Shown here in pieces: positions 35,698-46,845 of a stretch of DNA of 64,000 bases. The translations under genes and the position numbers were made by a program. Within the stretch, counting starts at the first letter, position 1, and each line of letters begins with the position of its first letter. The DNA is from Dysgonomonas sp. HGC4 (lineage in GTDB: Bacteria; Bacteroidota; Bacteroidia; Bacteroidales; Dysgonomonadaceae): contig NZ_CVRU01000100.1 of NCBI RefSeq assembly GCF_001261715.1, forward strand, positions 1-64,000. Reading direction: 5' to 3'. The notes under the pieces were generated by a model. It was not told where the DNA came from. It was given only the letters and a program-made list of their open reading frames with translations, and made no database searches.

Positions 35698-35967
35698 TTA
35701 GCTTCTCCAACGCAAAAGGGTAGGGAAGTGCTGCTTCATACCTGCAATTGCTTCTTCTTTAGTGTATTTTATATCCGAATCTTTGTTGAATTCGTCTACG
35801 TATTCTGCACACTTCAAGATCATTTCGTCCATTGTTACATCTGAGGTGAATGCACCATCTTTATAGCAATAACTGCAATAGGTTGTGTTTACTGATCCGT
35901 CTTTGTTTGTACTATTAAATTCTGCTGACATTGGCATACCACAGCTTTGACAAAAAGTTTGTTCCAT
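35698..35967 (-). CDS. Small zinc-ribbon protein, paralogue of the AraC fusion's N-terminus
   Basis: 89 residues, almost the same plan as residues 1-80 of the gene at 34448: FCQSCGMPMSAEF, then TYCSYCYKDGAFTSDVTMDEMILKCAEYV, then EEAIAGMKQHFPTLLRW. Two CxxC pairs suggest one zinc site. It lies upstream of the fusion gene on the same strand. It is probably a stand-alone version that arose by duplication, or the source of the fused domain. The family (putative zinc ribbon, PF12674-like) has no known activity. Confidence 0.85.
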   Translation of the reverse strand: MEQTFCQSCGMPMSAEFNSTNKDGSVNTTYCSYCYKDGAFTSDVTMDEMILKCAEYVDEFNKDSDIKYTKEEAIAGMKQHFPTLLRWRS

Positions 35968-36100
35968 GATGTTAATAATTAGTTGTTTATATTCGAAAAC
36001 AAAGATAGGTATATCTTGTTTTGGTTTACTTATCCAATCTTGCTAAAAATGAAAAAAAGACAGATGCCTTACCATCTGCCTTTTGGTTCATATCTGTATT

Positions 36101-36553
36101 TTAGGATAATTGCTTGCTCATACAAATACTCTCGGGATTATCGGCATATTGTCCGTAATTGGGTATCTGTTTATATCTCATTTTTTTATATAGATGGATG
36201 GCTTCAGTCATTTTATAACCTGTTTCGAGAATTGCAATCGAAAAACCTTTCTCTGTAGCCCAAGATTCTACCTCGTTAAGCATTTTAGAGGCAATACCCT
36301 TGCCTCGGTGATTGATGTTGAGGTACATTCTCTTTATCTCTATCATTTCATTGTCAATCCTTTTAAAACAGCAACAGCCGATAGCTTCCTGATCTGAATA
36401 AGCTATTACAACGGTTTCTATAAATGGAATTTTATTATAAATGTCATACTGAAATTGTGTATCTCCATTGCGAATGCTTAGTTCGTAATCGAGTTCTGTA
36501 ATCAATTTTTTGAAATCGTTGTTCTCGCTATTGGTTCTTATAAGTTCGGACAT
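36101..36553 (-). CDS. GNAT-family N-acetyltransferase
   Basis: 150 residues. Acetyl-CoA-binding motif A is IKRMYLNINHRGKGIASKMLNEVESWA (about 73-99, R/Q-x-x-G-x-G/A as RGKGIA), followed by FSIAILETGYKMTEAIHLYKKMRY, the motif B strand and helix. The substrate is not evident. A dispersed palindrome (36569-36583) sits 16 bases before its start codon. Confidence 0.85.
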   Translation of the reverse strand: MSELIRTNSENNDFKKLITELDYELSIRNGDTQFQYDIYNKIPFIETVVIAYSDQEAIGCCCFKRIDNEMIEIKRMYLNINHRGKGIASKMLNEVESWATEKGFSIAILETGYKMTEAIHLYKKMRYKQIPNYGQYADNPESICMSKQLS

Positions 36554-36568
36554 TTGTATAGTATCAAA

Positions 36569-36583
36569 AAGGTCAAAGACCTT
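36569..36583. repeat. Dispersed palindrome (AAGGTCAAAGACCTT)
   Basis: Perfect 6-bp arms AAGGTC/GACCTT around AAA, just upstream of the GNAT start codon. Confidence 0.7.
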
Positions 36584-36675
36584 AAATTGTAACTTCTTAT
36601 TTTGAGAGTAGGGGCAAACTTATGTGTTGCCAATAATTAGGACATACACATAGGTTTACCCCTACATTATAGTAT

Positions 36676-36692
36676 AAAAGTCTTAGACTTTT
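36676..36692. repeat. Dispersed palindrome variant (AAAAGTCTTAGACTTTT)
   Basis: Perfect 8-bp arms around one T, overlapping the lon stop codon at 36691-36693. It differs from the family consensus by one base pair per arm. Confidence 0.6.
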
Positions 36693-39174
36693 AATTGCTT
36701 TTCTTCTCTGGTTCTTTTATCTCAAAGCTCAGAGGGTTTTTCACCTTGTCTTTAAGAAGTGCGATGTCCAGAACTTCAGATATATCGGACACGTAATGGA
36801 AGGTTAAGCCTTTTAGATAAAGTTCTTTTACTTCCTCTATATCTTTTTTATTCTCTTTACACAAGATAATCTCTTTGATACCTGCACGTTTGGCTGCCAG
36901 AATCTTTTCGCGGATACCACCTACCGGAAGTACTTTCCCACGAAGTGTAATCTCGCCCGTCATGGCCAGATTTGCTCTGACCTTACGTTGTGTAAATGCC
37001 GAAGCTAGCGATGTCACCATTGTGATACCGGCAGAAGGTCCGTCTTTTGGAATAGCTCCTTCGGGTACATGTACGTGTACATTCCAGTTTTCAAGTACAC
37101 TATCATCAATGCCTAATCTTTGGTTGTGAGAATGTATGTATTCGAGAGCCAGCATAGCCGATTCTTTCATTACATCTCCCAGATTTCCGGTAAGAGTCAA
37201 CTTGCTTCCTTTGCCTTTGCTTAGAGATGTTTCTATGAATAGAATTTCACCACCAACCGAAGTCCAGGCTAAGCCTGTTACAACACCTGCATAGTCGTTT
37301 CCTTGATATTCGTCTCTTGAAAAACGATTTGCACCTAGATAGTCATTCAGATTTACAACATCTAGAGTCTTTGAGTAATCTTCTTTTAAAGCTACTTTTA
37401 GAGCAACTTTACGCATTATTTTAGCCAAAGTTTTATCTAAAGAACGTACACCCGATTCGCGAGTGTAATCTTCGATAATTTTCTCGATAGTCTTTTTAGG
37501 AATATCAATATCCTCTTTCTTTAGACCATGATTCTCTAGTTGTTTTGGTATAAGATGCTTGCGGGCAATCTCAACCTTTTCTTCCATGATGTATCCACTA
37601 ATATCAATCAACTCCATACGATCGAGTAGGGGTTGCGATATTGCCGAAACATTATTGGCTGTTGCAATGAACAGTACTTTCGATAAATCGTAATCGATAT
37701 TCAAATAGTTGTCATGGAAAGCAAAGTTTTGCTCCGGATCAAGTACTTCTAAAAGAGCGGATGCAGGATCGCCTCTAAAGTCGTTTCCAATTTTATCTAT
37801 TTCGTCCAATACAAATACAGGGTTTGATGCTCCTGCCTTTTGTATGTTTTGAATGATACGTCCGGGCATAGCGCCTATATATGTACGACGGTGTCCTCTG
37901 ATTTCCGATTCGTCGTGTAAACCACCGAAAGATACTCTTACGTATTTACGATTAAGAGCTTCGGCTACCGATTTTCCTAGAGAGGTTTTACCTACTCCGG
38001 GAGGGCCATAAAGGCAGATGATAGGAGACTTAAGGTCACCTTTCAGCTTCAATACGGCAAGATGCTCTATGATGCGTTCTTTTACTTTTTCGAGTCCGAA
38101 GTGGTCACGATCAAGTACTTTTTGAGCATGTTTCAAATTGAAATTGTCTTTGGTGTATTCGTTCCAAGGCAAATCCAATAGAGTTTGCAAATAAGTATAT
38201 TGTGTAGAATAGTCTGGTGACTGAGGATGCAGACGTTCCAATTTCTTAATTTCTTTGTCTACGCTCTCAGCTACTTTCTCATCCCACTTTTTAGTTTTTA
38301 CTTTCTCTTTCAGATCATCTATATCTGCTTGTTGAGGGTTGCCTCCCAGCTCGTCTTGAATAGTTTTGATCTGTTGTTGAAGGAAGTATTCCTTTTGTTG
38401 CTGATTCAATTCCTCACGGGTTTTCATCTGGATATTCATCTTCATTTCCAGCATTTGAGTTTCCCTGTTCAGAATCATCAACAAACGATACGCTCTGTTT
38501 TTATCGTCATCAATATTTAGTAATTCTTGTTTTTCAGAACCTGGCACCGGCAGGTTTGTGCAACAATAGTTTACTAATAATGGCGATTTAGAATTTTCGT
38601 TGAGTTTTACAATTAAATCCTTGGGAGGATCTCCGTACATACGTAGCATATGTATGGTAAGGTCACGAATAGATTCTAAAAGAACCTGATATTCTTTGTC
38701 GTCTTTGTCGGCAGCCGTTGTTTCTTTAATCGTGTATTTTGCCTTTAAGAATGGTTCGGTTGCTGTTAACTGATCTATTCTAAAACGCTTTTTACCTTGT
38801 AATATAACTGTTAGATTGGGATCATTGGGTATATCAATGATACGGATCACTTCTCCGATGACACCAATGTCATATAAGTCGTTTTGTTCGGGATCTTCTG
38901 TTTCTGCATCTTTCTGACAGACCATTCCTACAATACCCTTTTTGTTCTTCAAGCTTTTTAGAGCTTTAAGCGACTTAGGTCGGGCTACTGTAATAGGAAG
39001 GCTGGTTCCAGGGAAGATGATAGTGTTTCGAAGTGCCAGAACCGGAATTTCTTCTTTCAGATACTTTTCGTCAATGTCAAAATCAACATTGCCTAATTCG
39101 TCTGAAACTATAGAAATTACAGGCTCAGAGTTCCCGTCAATACTAAAAAAATCTCTGTCTTTATTTTCAAACAT
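36691..39174 (-). CDS. lon: ATP-dependent protease La (Lon)
   Basis: 827 residues. The N-terminal substrate-binding domain is at about 40-250 ([14 protein letters not shown]). The AAA+ module has Walker [10 protein letters not shown] (about 387-395) and Walker B FVLDEIDK. The C-terminal protease domain carries the catalytic Ser in [10 protein letters not shown] (about residue 711) and the catalytic Lys in [17 protein letters not shown] (about 756). All key residues are present. It degrades misfolded and regulatory proteins in the cytoplasm, including antitoxins in some systems. It is in a single-gene unit with palindromes at both flanks. Confidence 0.95.
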   Translation of the reverse strand: MFENKDRDFFSIDGNSEPVISIVSDELGNVDFDIDEKYLKEEIPVLALRNTIIFPGTSLPITVARPKSLKALKSLKNKKGIVGMVCQKDAETEDPEQNDLYDIGVIGEVIRIIDIPNDPNLTVILQGKKRFRIDQLTATEPFLKAKYTIKETTAADKDDKEYQVLLESIRDLTIHMLRMYGDPPKDLIVKLNENSKSPLLVNYCCTNLPVPGSEKQELLNIDDDKNRAYRLLMILNRETQMLEMKMNIQMKTREELNQQQKEYFLQQQIKTIQDELGGNPQQADIDDLKEKVKTKKWDEKVAESVDKEIKKLERLHPQSPDYSTQYTYLQTLLDLPWNEYTKDNFNLKHAQKVLDRDHFGLEKVKERIIEHLAVLKLKGDLKSPIICLYGPPGVGKTSLGKSVAEALNRKYVRVSFGGLHDESEIRGHRRTYIGAMPGRIIQNIQKAGASNPVFVLDEIDKIGNDFRGDPASALLEVLDPEQNFAFHDNYLNIDYDLSKVLFIATANNVSAISQPLLDRMELIDISGYIMEEKVEIARKHLIPKQLENHGLKKEDIDIPKKTIEKIIEDYTRESGVRSLDKTLAKIMRKVALKVALKEDYSKTLDVVNLNDYLGANRFSRDEYQGNDYAGVVTGLAWTSVGGEILFIETSLSKGKGSKLTLTGNLGDVMKESAMLALEYIHSHNQRLGIDDSVLENWNVHVHVPEGAIPKDGPSAGITMVTSLASAFTQRKVRANLAMTGEITLRGKVLPVGGIREKILAAKRAGIKEIILCKENKKDIEEVKELYLKGLTFHYVSDISEVLDIALLKDKVKNPLSFEIKEPEKKSN

Positions 39175-39260
39175 TGTATGCTATCTCGTTTTAAGTAAAT
39201 GAAAACATTTAGTGATATAAAACCTTAGAATTATAACTTGCTTTGTCAAAACAATAAGAA

Positions 39261-39275
39261 AAGGTCTTAGACCTT
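39261..39275. repeat. Dispersed palindrome (AAGGTCTTAGACCTT)
   Basis: Perfect 7-bp arms around one T; the cleanest copy of the family. It lies in the gap between the divergent lon and trmN6-like genes. Confidence 0.8.
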
Positions 39276-39432
39276 ATGTTGTCATATCTGTTGTTTATTT
39301 TGAGGTGTGCAAAGTTAGTAATAATAGTTAACTTTGCTTTACTTTTTACTTTAACAAATACTGTGCCAGTATAGTTTTGTGTTGTTTGCTTAAGAGTTGG
39401 TATTGCCAATTTGTCTATAACTTGTATCTATT

Positions 39433-40146
39433 ATGTCTAATCCTTATTTCAGTTTTAAAAAATTTACTGTCTATCACGACAAATGTGCCATGAAAGTGGG
39501 TACTGATGGTGTATTGCTTGGTGCTTGGGTTAAAATCCGAGAAGCTAAAACTGCTCTGGATATTGGTACGGGTACGGGGTTGATTTCCTTGATGGTTGCT
39601 CAACGTTCAGAGGGTCTATTATCTATTGATGCTATTGATATAGATGAGAGTGCAATATTGCAAACTGTCGAAAATGTGGAACGCACGCCTTTTGAGAATG
39701 TAAAAGCGATACATTCTTCGTTGCAAGAGTATGTAATTGGTTGTGATAAGCGTTACGATTTGATTGTATCTAATCCACCTTATTTTTCATCCTCTTTACA
39801 TTCTCCAAATGGGCAACGTACATTGGCACGACATACCGACTCGTTACCAATGGCTGAGTTTATGAATGCTTCGGCTCGTTTATTATCTCCCAATGGTTAT
39901 TTGTCTCTAGTATTTCCGCATACAGAAAAAGATTTGTTGATAGAGTTGGCACAAGATGCAGGCTTGTTTGTATCTCGAATTACGAATGTCTACCCGATGG
40001 CTCATTTGCAAGCCAAAAGAGTATTGCTCGAGTTTTCGGTGATAAAACAGGAGTTAGAAGTTGCAGATTTAATTATTGAAAAGGAACGTCATATATATAC
40101 GAATGATTTTTCGGAATTAGTAAGAGATTTTTATCTGAAATTATAA
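39433..40146 (+). CDS. trmN6: tRNA1(Val) adenine-37 N6-methyltransferase (YfiC/TrmN6)
   Basis: 237 residues. FSFKKFTVYHDKCAMKVGTDGVLLGAW is the conserved start of YfiC-type enzymes. The SAM-binding motif is ALDIGTGTGLISLMVAQRS (about 41-59), and the adenine-N6 motif is NPPYF (about 114-118). This is the standard architecture of the enzyme that methylates A37 of tRNA-Val. The length matches (about 240). A neighbouring function could still differ in substrate. Confidence 0.88.
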   Translation: MSNPYFSFKKFTVYHDKCAMKVGTDGVLLGAWVKIREAKTALDIGTGTGLISLMVAQRSEGLLSIDAIDIDESAILQTVENVERTPFENVKAIHSSLQEYVIGCDKRYDLIVSNPPYFSSSLHSPNGQRTLARHTDSLPMAEFMNASARLLSPNGYLSLVFPHTEKDLLIELAQDAGLFVSRITNVYPMAHLQAKRVLLEFSVIKQELEVADLIIEKERHIYTNDFSELVRDFYLKL

Positions 40147-40175
40147 GGTCTATTAATCAAGAGAATTGTAAATTT

Positions 40176-40190
40176 AAGGTCTGGGACTTG
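40176..40190. repeat. Dispersed palindrome, imperfect (AAGGTCTGGGACTTG)
   Basis: A weaker copy 30 bases after the trmN6 stop. Confidence 0.45.
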
Positions 40191-40269
40191 TTTGCTTTTT
40201 TTGTAAGTGAAAAAGCGATACGTGTTATTGCTCTGAAAAATGAACCCTTATAATACATTTGTTTAAATT

Positions 40270-40282
40270 AGGTCTGTGACCT
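40270..40282. repeat. Dispersed palindrome (AGGTCTGTGACCT)
   Basis: Arms AGGTC/GACCT around TGT, 18 bases before the SDR start codon. Confidence 0.6.
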
Positions 40283-40299
40283 TTAATAATAAAGCACGA

Positions 40300-41058
40300 A
40301 TGAAAAAGATTGCATTAATAACCGGAGCTACTTCTGGTATAGGTAAAGCTACTGCGGAAAGACTGGCAAAAGATGGTTTTGATATTATTATTACCGGACG
40401 CCGAAAAGAAAAACTACAAGAGTTAGAAAGCTTACTTCAAAAAGAATATAAGGCTGAGGTACTTTCTCTTGAATTTGATGTTCGTAATTATGCTGAAGTT
40501 GAAAAACATCTGGGTAATCTTTCTGAAAGATGGAAGAATGTAGATGTACTTGTGAATAATGCAGGATTGGCTGTTGGTCTTAATTCTATTCAAGAAGGAG
40601 TAGTGGATGATTGGGAGCGAATGATTGATACCAATATCAAAGGGTTGTTATATGTAACCCGTATAATCTCTCCCGTTATGGTTTCGCGCAAATCGGGTCA
40701 TATTATCAATATTGGTTCTATTGCTTCGAGAGAGGTGTATGTCAATGGTGGGGTGTATTGTGCAACCAAGCATGCTGTAAAAGCATTGTCGGAGGGTATG
40801 CGTTTAGATATGGTTAACTACGGTATTAAAGTAACCTTAGTTTGTCCCGGAGCTGCTGAAACTGAATTTTCGTTAGTACGTTTTAAAGGAGATGGAAGTC
40901 GAGCAGATAAAGTGTATGATGGCTTTGTGCCTCTTACAGCTGACGATGTCGCAGACGCTATTTCTTATGCGGTATCGGCTCCCGATCATGTGGATGTACA
41001 AGATATATTGCTGATGGCAAAAGCTCAGGCTTCGGCTACAGTGTTCCACAAGGAATAA
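40300..41058 (+). CDS. Short-chain dehydrogenase/reductase, YdfG-like
   Basis: 252 residues from ATG 40300 (MKKIALITGATSGIGKAT); the frame begins 8 codons earlier in the palindrome region. Cofactor motif TGATSGIG is at 8-15, the structural VNNAG at about 85-89, catalytic Ser in INIGSIASREV, and YxxxK as YCATK. The NADP-preferring pattern (ITGRRKEKL) and overall length match 3-hydroxy-acid dehydrogenases such as YdfG, which oxidise serine and related acids with NADP. The substrate is inferred from family resemblance. Confidence 0.85.
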   Translation: MKKIALITGATSGIGKATAERLAKDGFDIIITGRRKEKLQELESLLQKEYKAEVLSLEFDVRNYAEVEKHLGNLSERWKNVDVLVNNAGLAVGLNSIQEGVVDDWERMIDTNIKGLLYVTRIISPVMVSRKSGHIINIGSIASREVYVNGGVYCATKHAVKALSEGMRLDMVNYGIKVTLVCPGAAETEFSLVRFKGDGSRADKVYDGFVPLTADDVADAISYAVSAPDHVDVQDILLMAKAQASATVFHKE

Positions 41059-41151
41059 GATTAAAAAATTCAGAGGTAATACTTGTAGCTGTTTCTTGCA
41101 GTGATAGTTACAAGTTGTACCTGTATTTGCCGAATCTGTAAAAGGTTCGCA

Positions 41152-41166
41152 GCCTTAATTGTGGAA
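41152..41166. repeat. Dispersed palindrome, diverged (AAGGTTCGCAGCCTT)
   Basis: A diverged copy about 80 bases before the next gene. Confidence 0.4.
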
Positions 41167-41245
41167 TTTTGGTGTTTACGTAATCTATATAATATACCTG
41201 TATAGGTAAAGTTTAGGTATGTACACACTAAAATTTCACTTATCT

Positions 41246-41980
41246 ATGAAAAAGTATTTCTCCCTTATTTTTCTCTTCGCTTGTATTCAAAGCCTCCAAT
41301 CTCAAGAAAACATTATTGGCCAATGGAAAATAGACTTTTTGATATCTCTATGGTATAATCAAGTTGAAGATCATCAGGAATATAACTTATATAATGTTGC
41401 TCAATCAGATGGACGTACGTTCGACTGGGGTAATTGGGCTAGTTTCAATCCAGATGGAACTTTTATATCTTATTATACAGCTCCTTGTGGTAATGATTGC
41501 TTTCCGAATGTGTATGGTCAATTTAAACTTTTAGATGACGATCGTGTTTTATTACATGTAGATTCTATTCTTATTGGTGGCTTTTGTAAGAATGAGCAGT
41601 TTTATCCGAATAAAGATCTGGGTGTATTTAAAATATTCCCTACAGATTCGGGCTTTAAGCTTATCAAAAGCGAAGCAAGTTTGGGTTCAGATTCCGAAAA
41701 TCTAGCTTATTCTCAGTTAATAGATAGTTTTGAATGGAATGGTAGTAATGCAGGAAAACAGAATCAACTGAATTGGGTGCCGCTAAAAAGTAATAGTTTG
41801 ACGGATTTAATGAAGGGATTGGGCAAAGTTACCGGATATGATGCTACTAAAATTAGAATTCTTTATAGTAAACATTTGGCGGCAAGCAAAGCTGTTTTGT
41901 TTGAATATAATGGCGAAAAGCGTTTAGCTTTTTACTATCCTCATGCACTGCAATTTGCAATATTTGATGACCCTTTATGA
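41246..41980 (+). CDS. Exported protein of unknown function, lipocalin-like start
   Basis: 244 residues from ATG 41246 (MKKYFSLIFLFACIQSLQSQ), a clear signal peptide; the frame runs from 41219. After the cleavage site ENIIGQWKIDF resembles the first strand of lipocalin-like domains. Later there is WASFNPDGTFISYYTAPCGNDCFPNVYGQFKLLDDDRVLLHVD, with a possible disulphide (two Cys four residues apart), again a beta-barrel feel. I do not recognise the rest. It is probably periplasmic. No neighbour suggests a role; it lies 27 bases before nnr. Confidence 0.6.
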   Translation: MKKYFSLIFLFACIQSLQSQENIIGQWKIDFLISLWYNQVEDHQEYNLYNVAQSDGRTFDWGNWASFNPDGTFISYYTAPCGNDCFPNVYGQFKLLDDDRVLLHVDSILIGGFCKNEQFYPNKDLGVFKIFPTDSGFKLIKSEASLGSDSENLAYSQLIDSFEWNGSNAGKQNQLNWVPLKSNSLTDLMKGLGKVTGYDATKIRILYSKHLAASKAVLFEYNGEKRLAFYYPHALQFAIFDDPL

Positions 41981-42007
41981 ATAAAGGGTTTTTAAAAGAA
42001 CTAAGTT

Positions 42008-43517
42008 ATGATTAAGATTTTTGATGTTTCTCAGATTAAGAAGATTGATGGTTGTACAATCGTCAATCAGGGTATTACATCCATCGATTTGATGGAAAGA
42101 GCTTCGCTTGCAGTTGCGGAAAGGCTTGTTCGTTTTTTAGACCCCAATCAGTGTATAGTTGTTTTTGCAGGAACGGGTAATAATGGTGGCGATGCGCTGG
42201 CTATTGCTCGTGTATTGTTGTCGAAACATTTTAAACTGCATACTTATATTATAGCTCCCGATGAGAGGTTTTCTGATGACTGTCTTGTCAATAAAGAATG
42301 TTTGGAGCGATTGACTGATGTGAAGCTGATTAAAGAAAATCAAGATATACCGCAGATTCCAGAAGATTGTATTATTATAGATGGGATATTTGGTTCAGGT
42401 CTTAATCGTCCTTTAGAAGGTGTTTATTTGGAGGTTGTAAAGGTGATTAATGCCTCTCGAAATAAGGTTTATTCTATCGATATGCCTTCGGGTTTATTTG
42501 TTGAGGATAATGCTATTAATAATCGAGAAGGTATTATAAGGGCAGAAAAGGTATTTACTTTCCAATTTCCAAAACTATCCTTATTACTGCCCGACAGTGC
42601 AAGCTTTTGTAAGAAAATGATTCTTGTAGATATTGGGTTGTGCGATAAATGTATCAAAGAGGAAGAGGCTAATTTGTTTTTTACTGAGAAATCGGATGTA
42701 GCAAAATTGCCCATACCACGAGATAATTTTTTCTCATAAAGGAACTTTTGGAAAAGCTTTATTAGTGGCAGGTTCGTATGGTAAAATGGGTGCAGCAGTT
42801 TTGTCGGCTCGTGCATGTCTTCGTACGGGTGTGGGGTTGCTTACGATGCATGTGCCCCGTTGTGGAGTGGATATTTTGCAAACTGCTGTTCCCGAAGCAA
42901 TGGTTCAGGCAGACGAGTTTGCTGAGAATGTAAGTCGGGTAGGAGATAATATTGACCAATTTACTATTGGTATTGGTCCCGGTATAGGTACGGATAATAA
43001 AACCAAAGATTTATTGTCTGATCTTTTCGATAGATGCCGTAAGCCGATAGTTATTGATGCCGATGCGCTCAATATTATTGCAGAGGATGAATCTCTCAAA
43101 AATAAGATACCTCCTAAAAGTGTTATTACGCCGCATCCTGTCGAATTTGACCGTTTGGTAGGTGTTGTGTCTGTTAATGGATATGATCGCTTGCAGAAGG
43201 CAAAAGAGTTTGCGAATAGGTATGATGTTTATATTGTATTGAAAGGTGCATACTCTGCCGTTGTAACTCCTGAGAGAAAAGTATACTTTAATTCGACCGG
43301 AAATCCCGGAATGGCAACCGGCGGAAGTGGTGATGTGTTGACCGGAATGATAATTTCTTTGCTTGCTCAAAAATATTTACCACAAAATGCTGCAATTTTA
43401 GGGGTGTATTTACATGGATTAGCCGGAGATTTAGCCGCAAAGTCAAAATCTCAACAAGGAATGTTACCTAGTGATATGATCGAATATATAGGAAAAGCAT
43501 ATCGGGCTTTGAAATAA
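42008..43517 (+). pseudogene. nnr: Bifunctional NAD(P)HX epimerase/dehydratase, one-base frameshift in a T-run
   Basis: The first frame (42008-42739) is the YjeF_N epimerase domain with ERASLAVAE, AGTGNNGGDALAIARVL and YSIDMPSGL. The second frame (42765 on) is the YjeF_C dehydratase domain with VITPHPVEFDRLVG and GNPGMATGGSGDVLTGMI (nucleotide loop). Between them, IPRDNFFS and a stop appear. Removing one T from the run at 42727-42732 yields RDNFSHKGTFGKALLVAGSYG, the usual linker. The total length of 1510 bases is 503 codons plus one. The normal protein is a single polypeptide repairing hydrated NAD(P)H. This is an assembly error, a real indel or, less likely, programmed slippage. Confidence 0.85.
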
Positions 43518-43603
43518 TGAAAAAAAGATGTACTTTTATGTTCTTGATTCTTAAAATTTTAGGGTTTTATCGCTATTTTTTTTGAAAAAAAGTATTGAGA
43601 ATG

Positions 43604-43634
43604 TTTGCAAGAATAGAAATATCCACTACCTTTG
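43604..43634 (+). promoter_or_regulatory. Textbook Bacteroidota promoter for tRNA-Glu/rpsT
   Basis: TTTG at 43604-43607 and TACCTTTG at 43627-43634 are separated by exactly 19 bases, the consensus -33/-7 arrangement. Transcription would start about 7 bases on, upstream of the tRNA. Confidence 0.8.
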
Positions 43635-43691
43635 CATCCGCAATCGAGAGACAACGATACTTGAAAAGTCAAGCATTATAACTCGAAAATT

Positions 43692-43763
43692 GGTCCATTC
43701 GTCTATCGGTTAGGACGCCAGGTTTTCATCCTGGAAAGAGGGGTTCGACTCCCCTATGGACTA
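43692..43763 (+). tRNA. tRNA-Glu (TTC anticodon)
   Basis: The acceptor stem GGTCCAT pairs with ATGGACT (one G-U) and the D arm has TCGGTTAGGA. The anticodon stem-loop is CCAGG-TTTTCAT-CCTGG with TTC at positions 34-36, and the T arm is AGGGGTTCGACTCCCCT. The CCA end is not encoded. It is 43 bases upstream of rpsT and probably shares its transcript. Confidence 0.95.
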
Positions 43764-43806
43764 CAGAAAAAGAAATAGAAATTAAACAAGGAAATAGATT
43801 AGTCAA

Positions 43807-44058
43807 ATGGCAAATCATAAATCTTCGATAAAAAGAATAAGACAAACAGATGTAAAACGTCTGCGTAATAGATATGTAGCTAGAACAGCTCGTGGTTCGG
43901 TTAAAAAGTTTCGTGCTTTGACTGATAAAGATGAGGCTAGAAAATTATATCCATCTGTAGCTTCAATGCTTGATAAATTAGCTAAAAAGAATGTTATTCA
44001 TAAGAATAAAGCAGCTAATTTGAAATCTAAGCTAGCTCATTACATGAATTCTTTATAA
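43807..44058 (+). CDS. rpsT: Ribosomal protein S20
   Basis: 83 residues: [22 protein letters not shown], then [12 protein letters not shown] and a C-terminal [21 protein letters not shown]. This is the highly basic, all-helical S20 that binds 16S rRNA in the 30S subunit. The length is normal. It follows tRNA-Glu on the same strand and is closed by the hairpin at 44083-44113. Confidence 0.95.
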   Translation: MANHKSSIKRIRQTDVKRLRNRYVARTARGSVKKFRALTDKDEARKLYPSVASMLDKLAKKNVIHKNKAANLKSKLAHYMNSL

Positions 44059-44082
44059 GAAATTATATCTGAAAATAATACA

Positions 44083-44113
44083 AGAGGTCGAACTTTTAAG
44101 TTTGATCTCTTTG
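44083..44113 (+). terminator. Terminator after rpsT
   Basis: AGAGGTCGAACTT pairs with AAGTTTGATCTCT (two G-U pairs) around TT, followed by TTGC. It lies 25 bases after the S20 stop. Confidence 0.65.
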
Positions 44114-44237
44114 CTATTTGTTTAGTTTTGATATTGTGGCTTGTTGTAGGTTGCTCATGAATTATGTTGTGAAGTGTTCTGAAATATTAATTAAGACTAA
44201 AAGAAAAGGAAGTTGAACGCTTTTCTGCGATATATGC

Positions 44238-44245
44238 TATATTTG
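44238..44245 (+). promoter_or_regulatory. -7 box for the small exported protein
   Basis: TATATTTG matches TAnnTTTG, 50 bases upstream of the ATG at 44295. Confidence 0.5.
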
Positions 44246-44294
44246 TGTCTTTCTAATGTTTAGAAAAGAGTAACGCAATTAAATTGTTTAGAAT

Positions 44295-44507
44295 ATGAGA
44301 AAAATAGCATTATCATTAGTTATGTCTTGTGCTTTGTTGGCTTCAACAGCAGTTATGGCTCAGGATGCAAAAGCAACAAAAGCTGATAAGCCTAAAACAG
44401 AAGAAACTAAATCTTGTTGTTCTGCGAAAAAAGATACTGACAAAAAAGGTACTTGTACAGCAAAAACTGATAAGAAAGAAGTTGCTTCAACTCCAAAGAA
44501 GAAATAA
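44295..44507 (+). CDS. Small Lys/Thr-rich exported protein with three cysteines
   Basis: 70 residues. A signal peptide (1-22, ending TAVMAQ) leaves a mature peptide of about 48 residues that is one third Lys, with Cys-Cys (KSCCSAKK) and a third Cys (KKGTCTAK). No domain is recognised. It has its own promoter and terminator, so it is a real single-gene unit. The composition suggests a periplasmic or secreted peptide, perhaps metal-binding; that is speculation. Confidence 0.65.
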   Translation: MRKIALSLVMSCALLASTAVMAQDAKATKADKPKTEETKSCCSAKKDTDKKGTCTAKTDKKEVASTPKKK

Positions 44508-44542
44508 GAAAAGAATAAAAATCAGGCTTTTGTCTGAGGGAT

Positions 44543-44582
44543 TCGCTAGTAGTCATATTATTGATTATTAGCGATTTTTTTT
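44543..44582 (+). terminator. Terminator after the small exported protein
   Basis: TCGCTAGTAGTCA pairs with TGATTATTAGCGA with two G-U pairs, followed by a run of eight T. Confidence 0.75.
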
Positions 44583-44736
44583 GTGGTAGCATGAGCGTAT
44601 TTTAGTATTGCTTTTTTGGAATTATGATATGTGAATAAGCTTGTTTGTACGGGTAATTTTTCGTATATTTGTTTGCTTTTTTCGAGGAGGTTTGTGCACT
44701 ACAGTTTGAAACTTCTTGAAGATGCACGCTAAATGA

Positions 44737-46701
<1,965 letters not shown>

Positions 46702-46726
46702 GAATAGGCTTATAATATAAAAAAGG

Positions 46727-46759
46727 AAAGGGATACAATATATATTGTATCCCTTTTTT
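46727..46759 (+). terminator. Terminator after gyrB
   Basis: AAAGGGATACAATAT pairs with ATATTGTATCCCTTT, a long perfect palindrome followed by a T-run, 26 bases after the gyrB stop. Confidence 0.9.
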
Positions 46760-46845
46760 GTGTATTTCAGACTCATAAAAAGATTCTTTTTCGATTTGTT
46801 TTTCTTAATAATTACTACATTTGTTTTAAAGGAAATGTTTTTAGG

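Noticed and set aside
42008-43517. Two separate genes nnrE and nnrD
   Set aside because: The linker between the domains reads as a normal fusion once one T is removed, and the second frame has no good start of its own.
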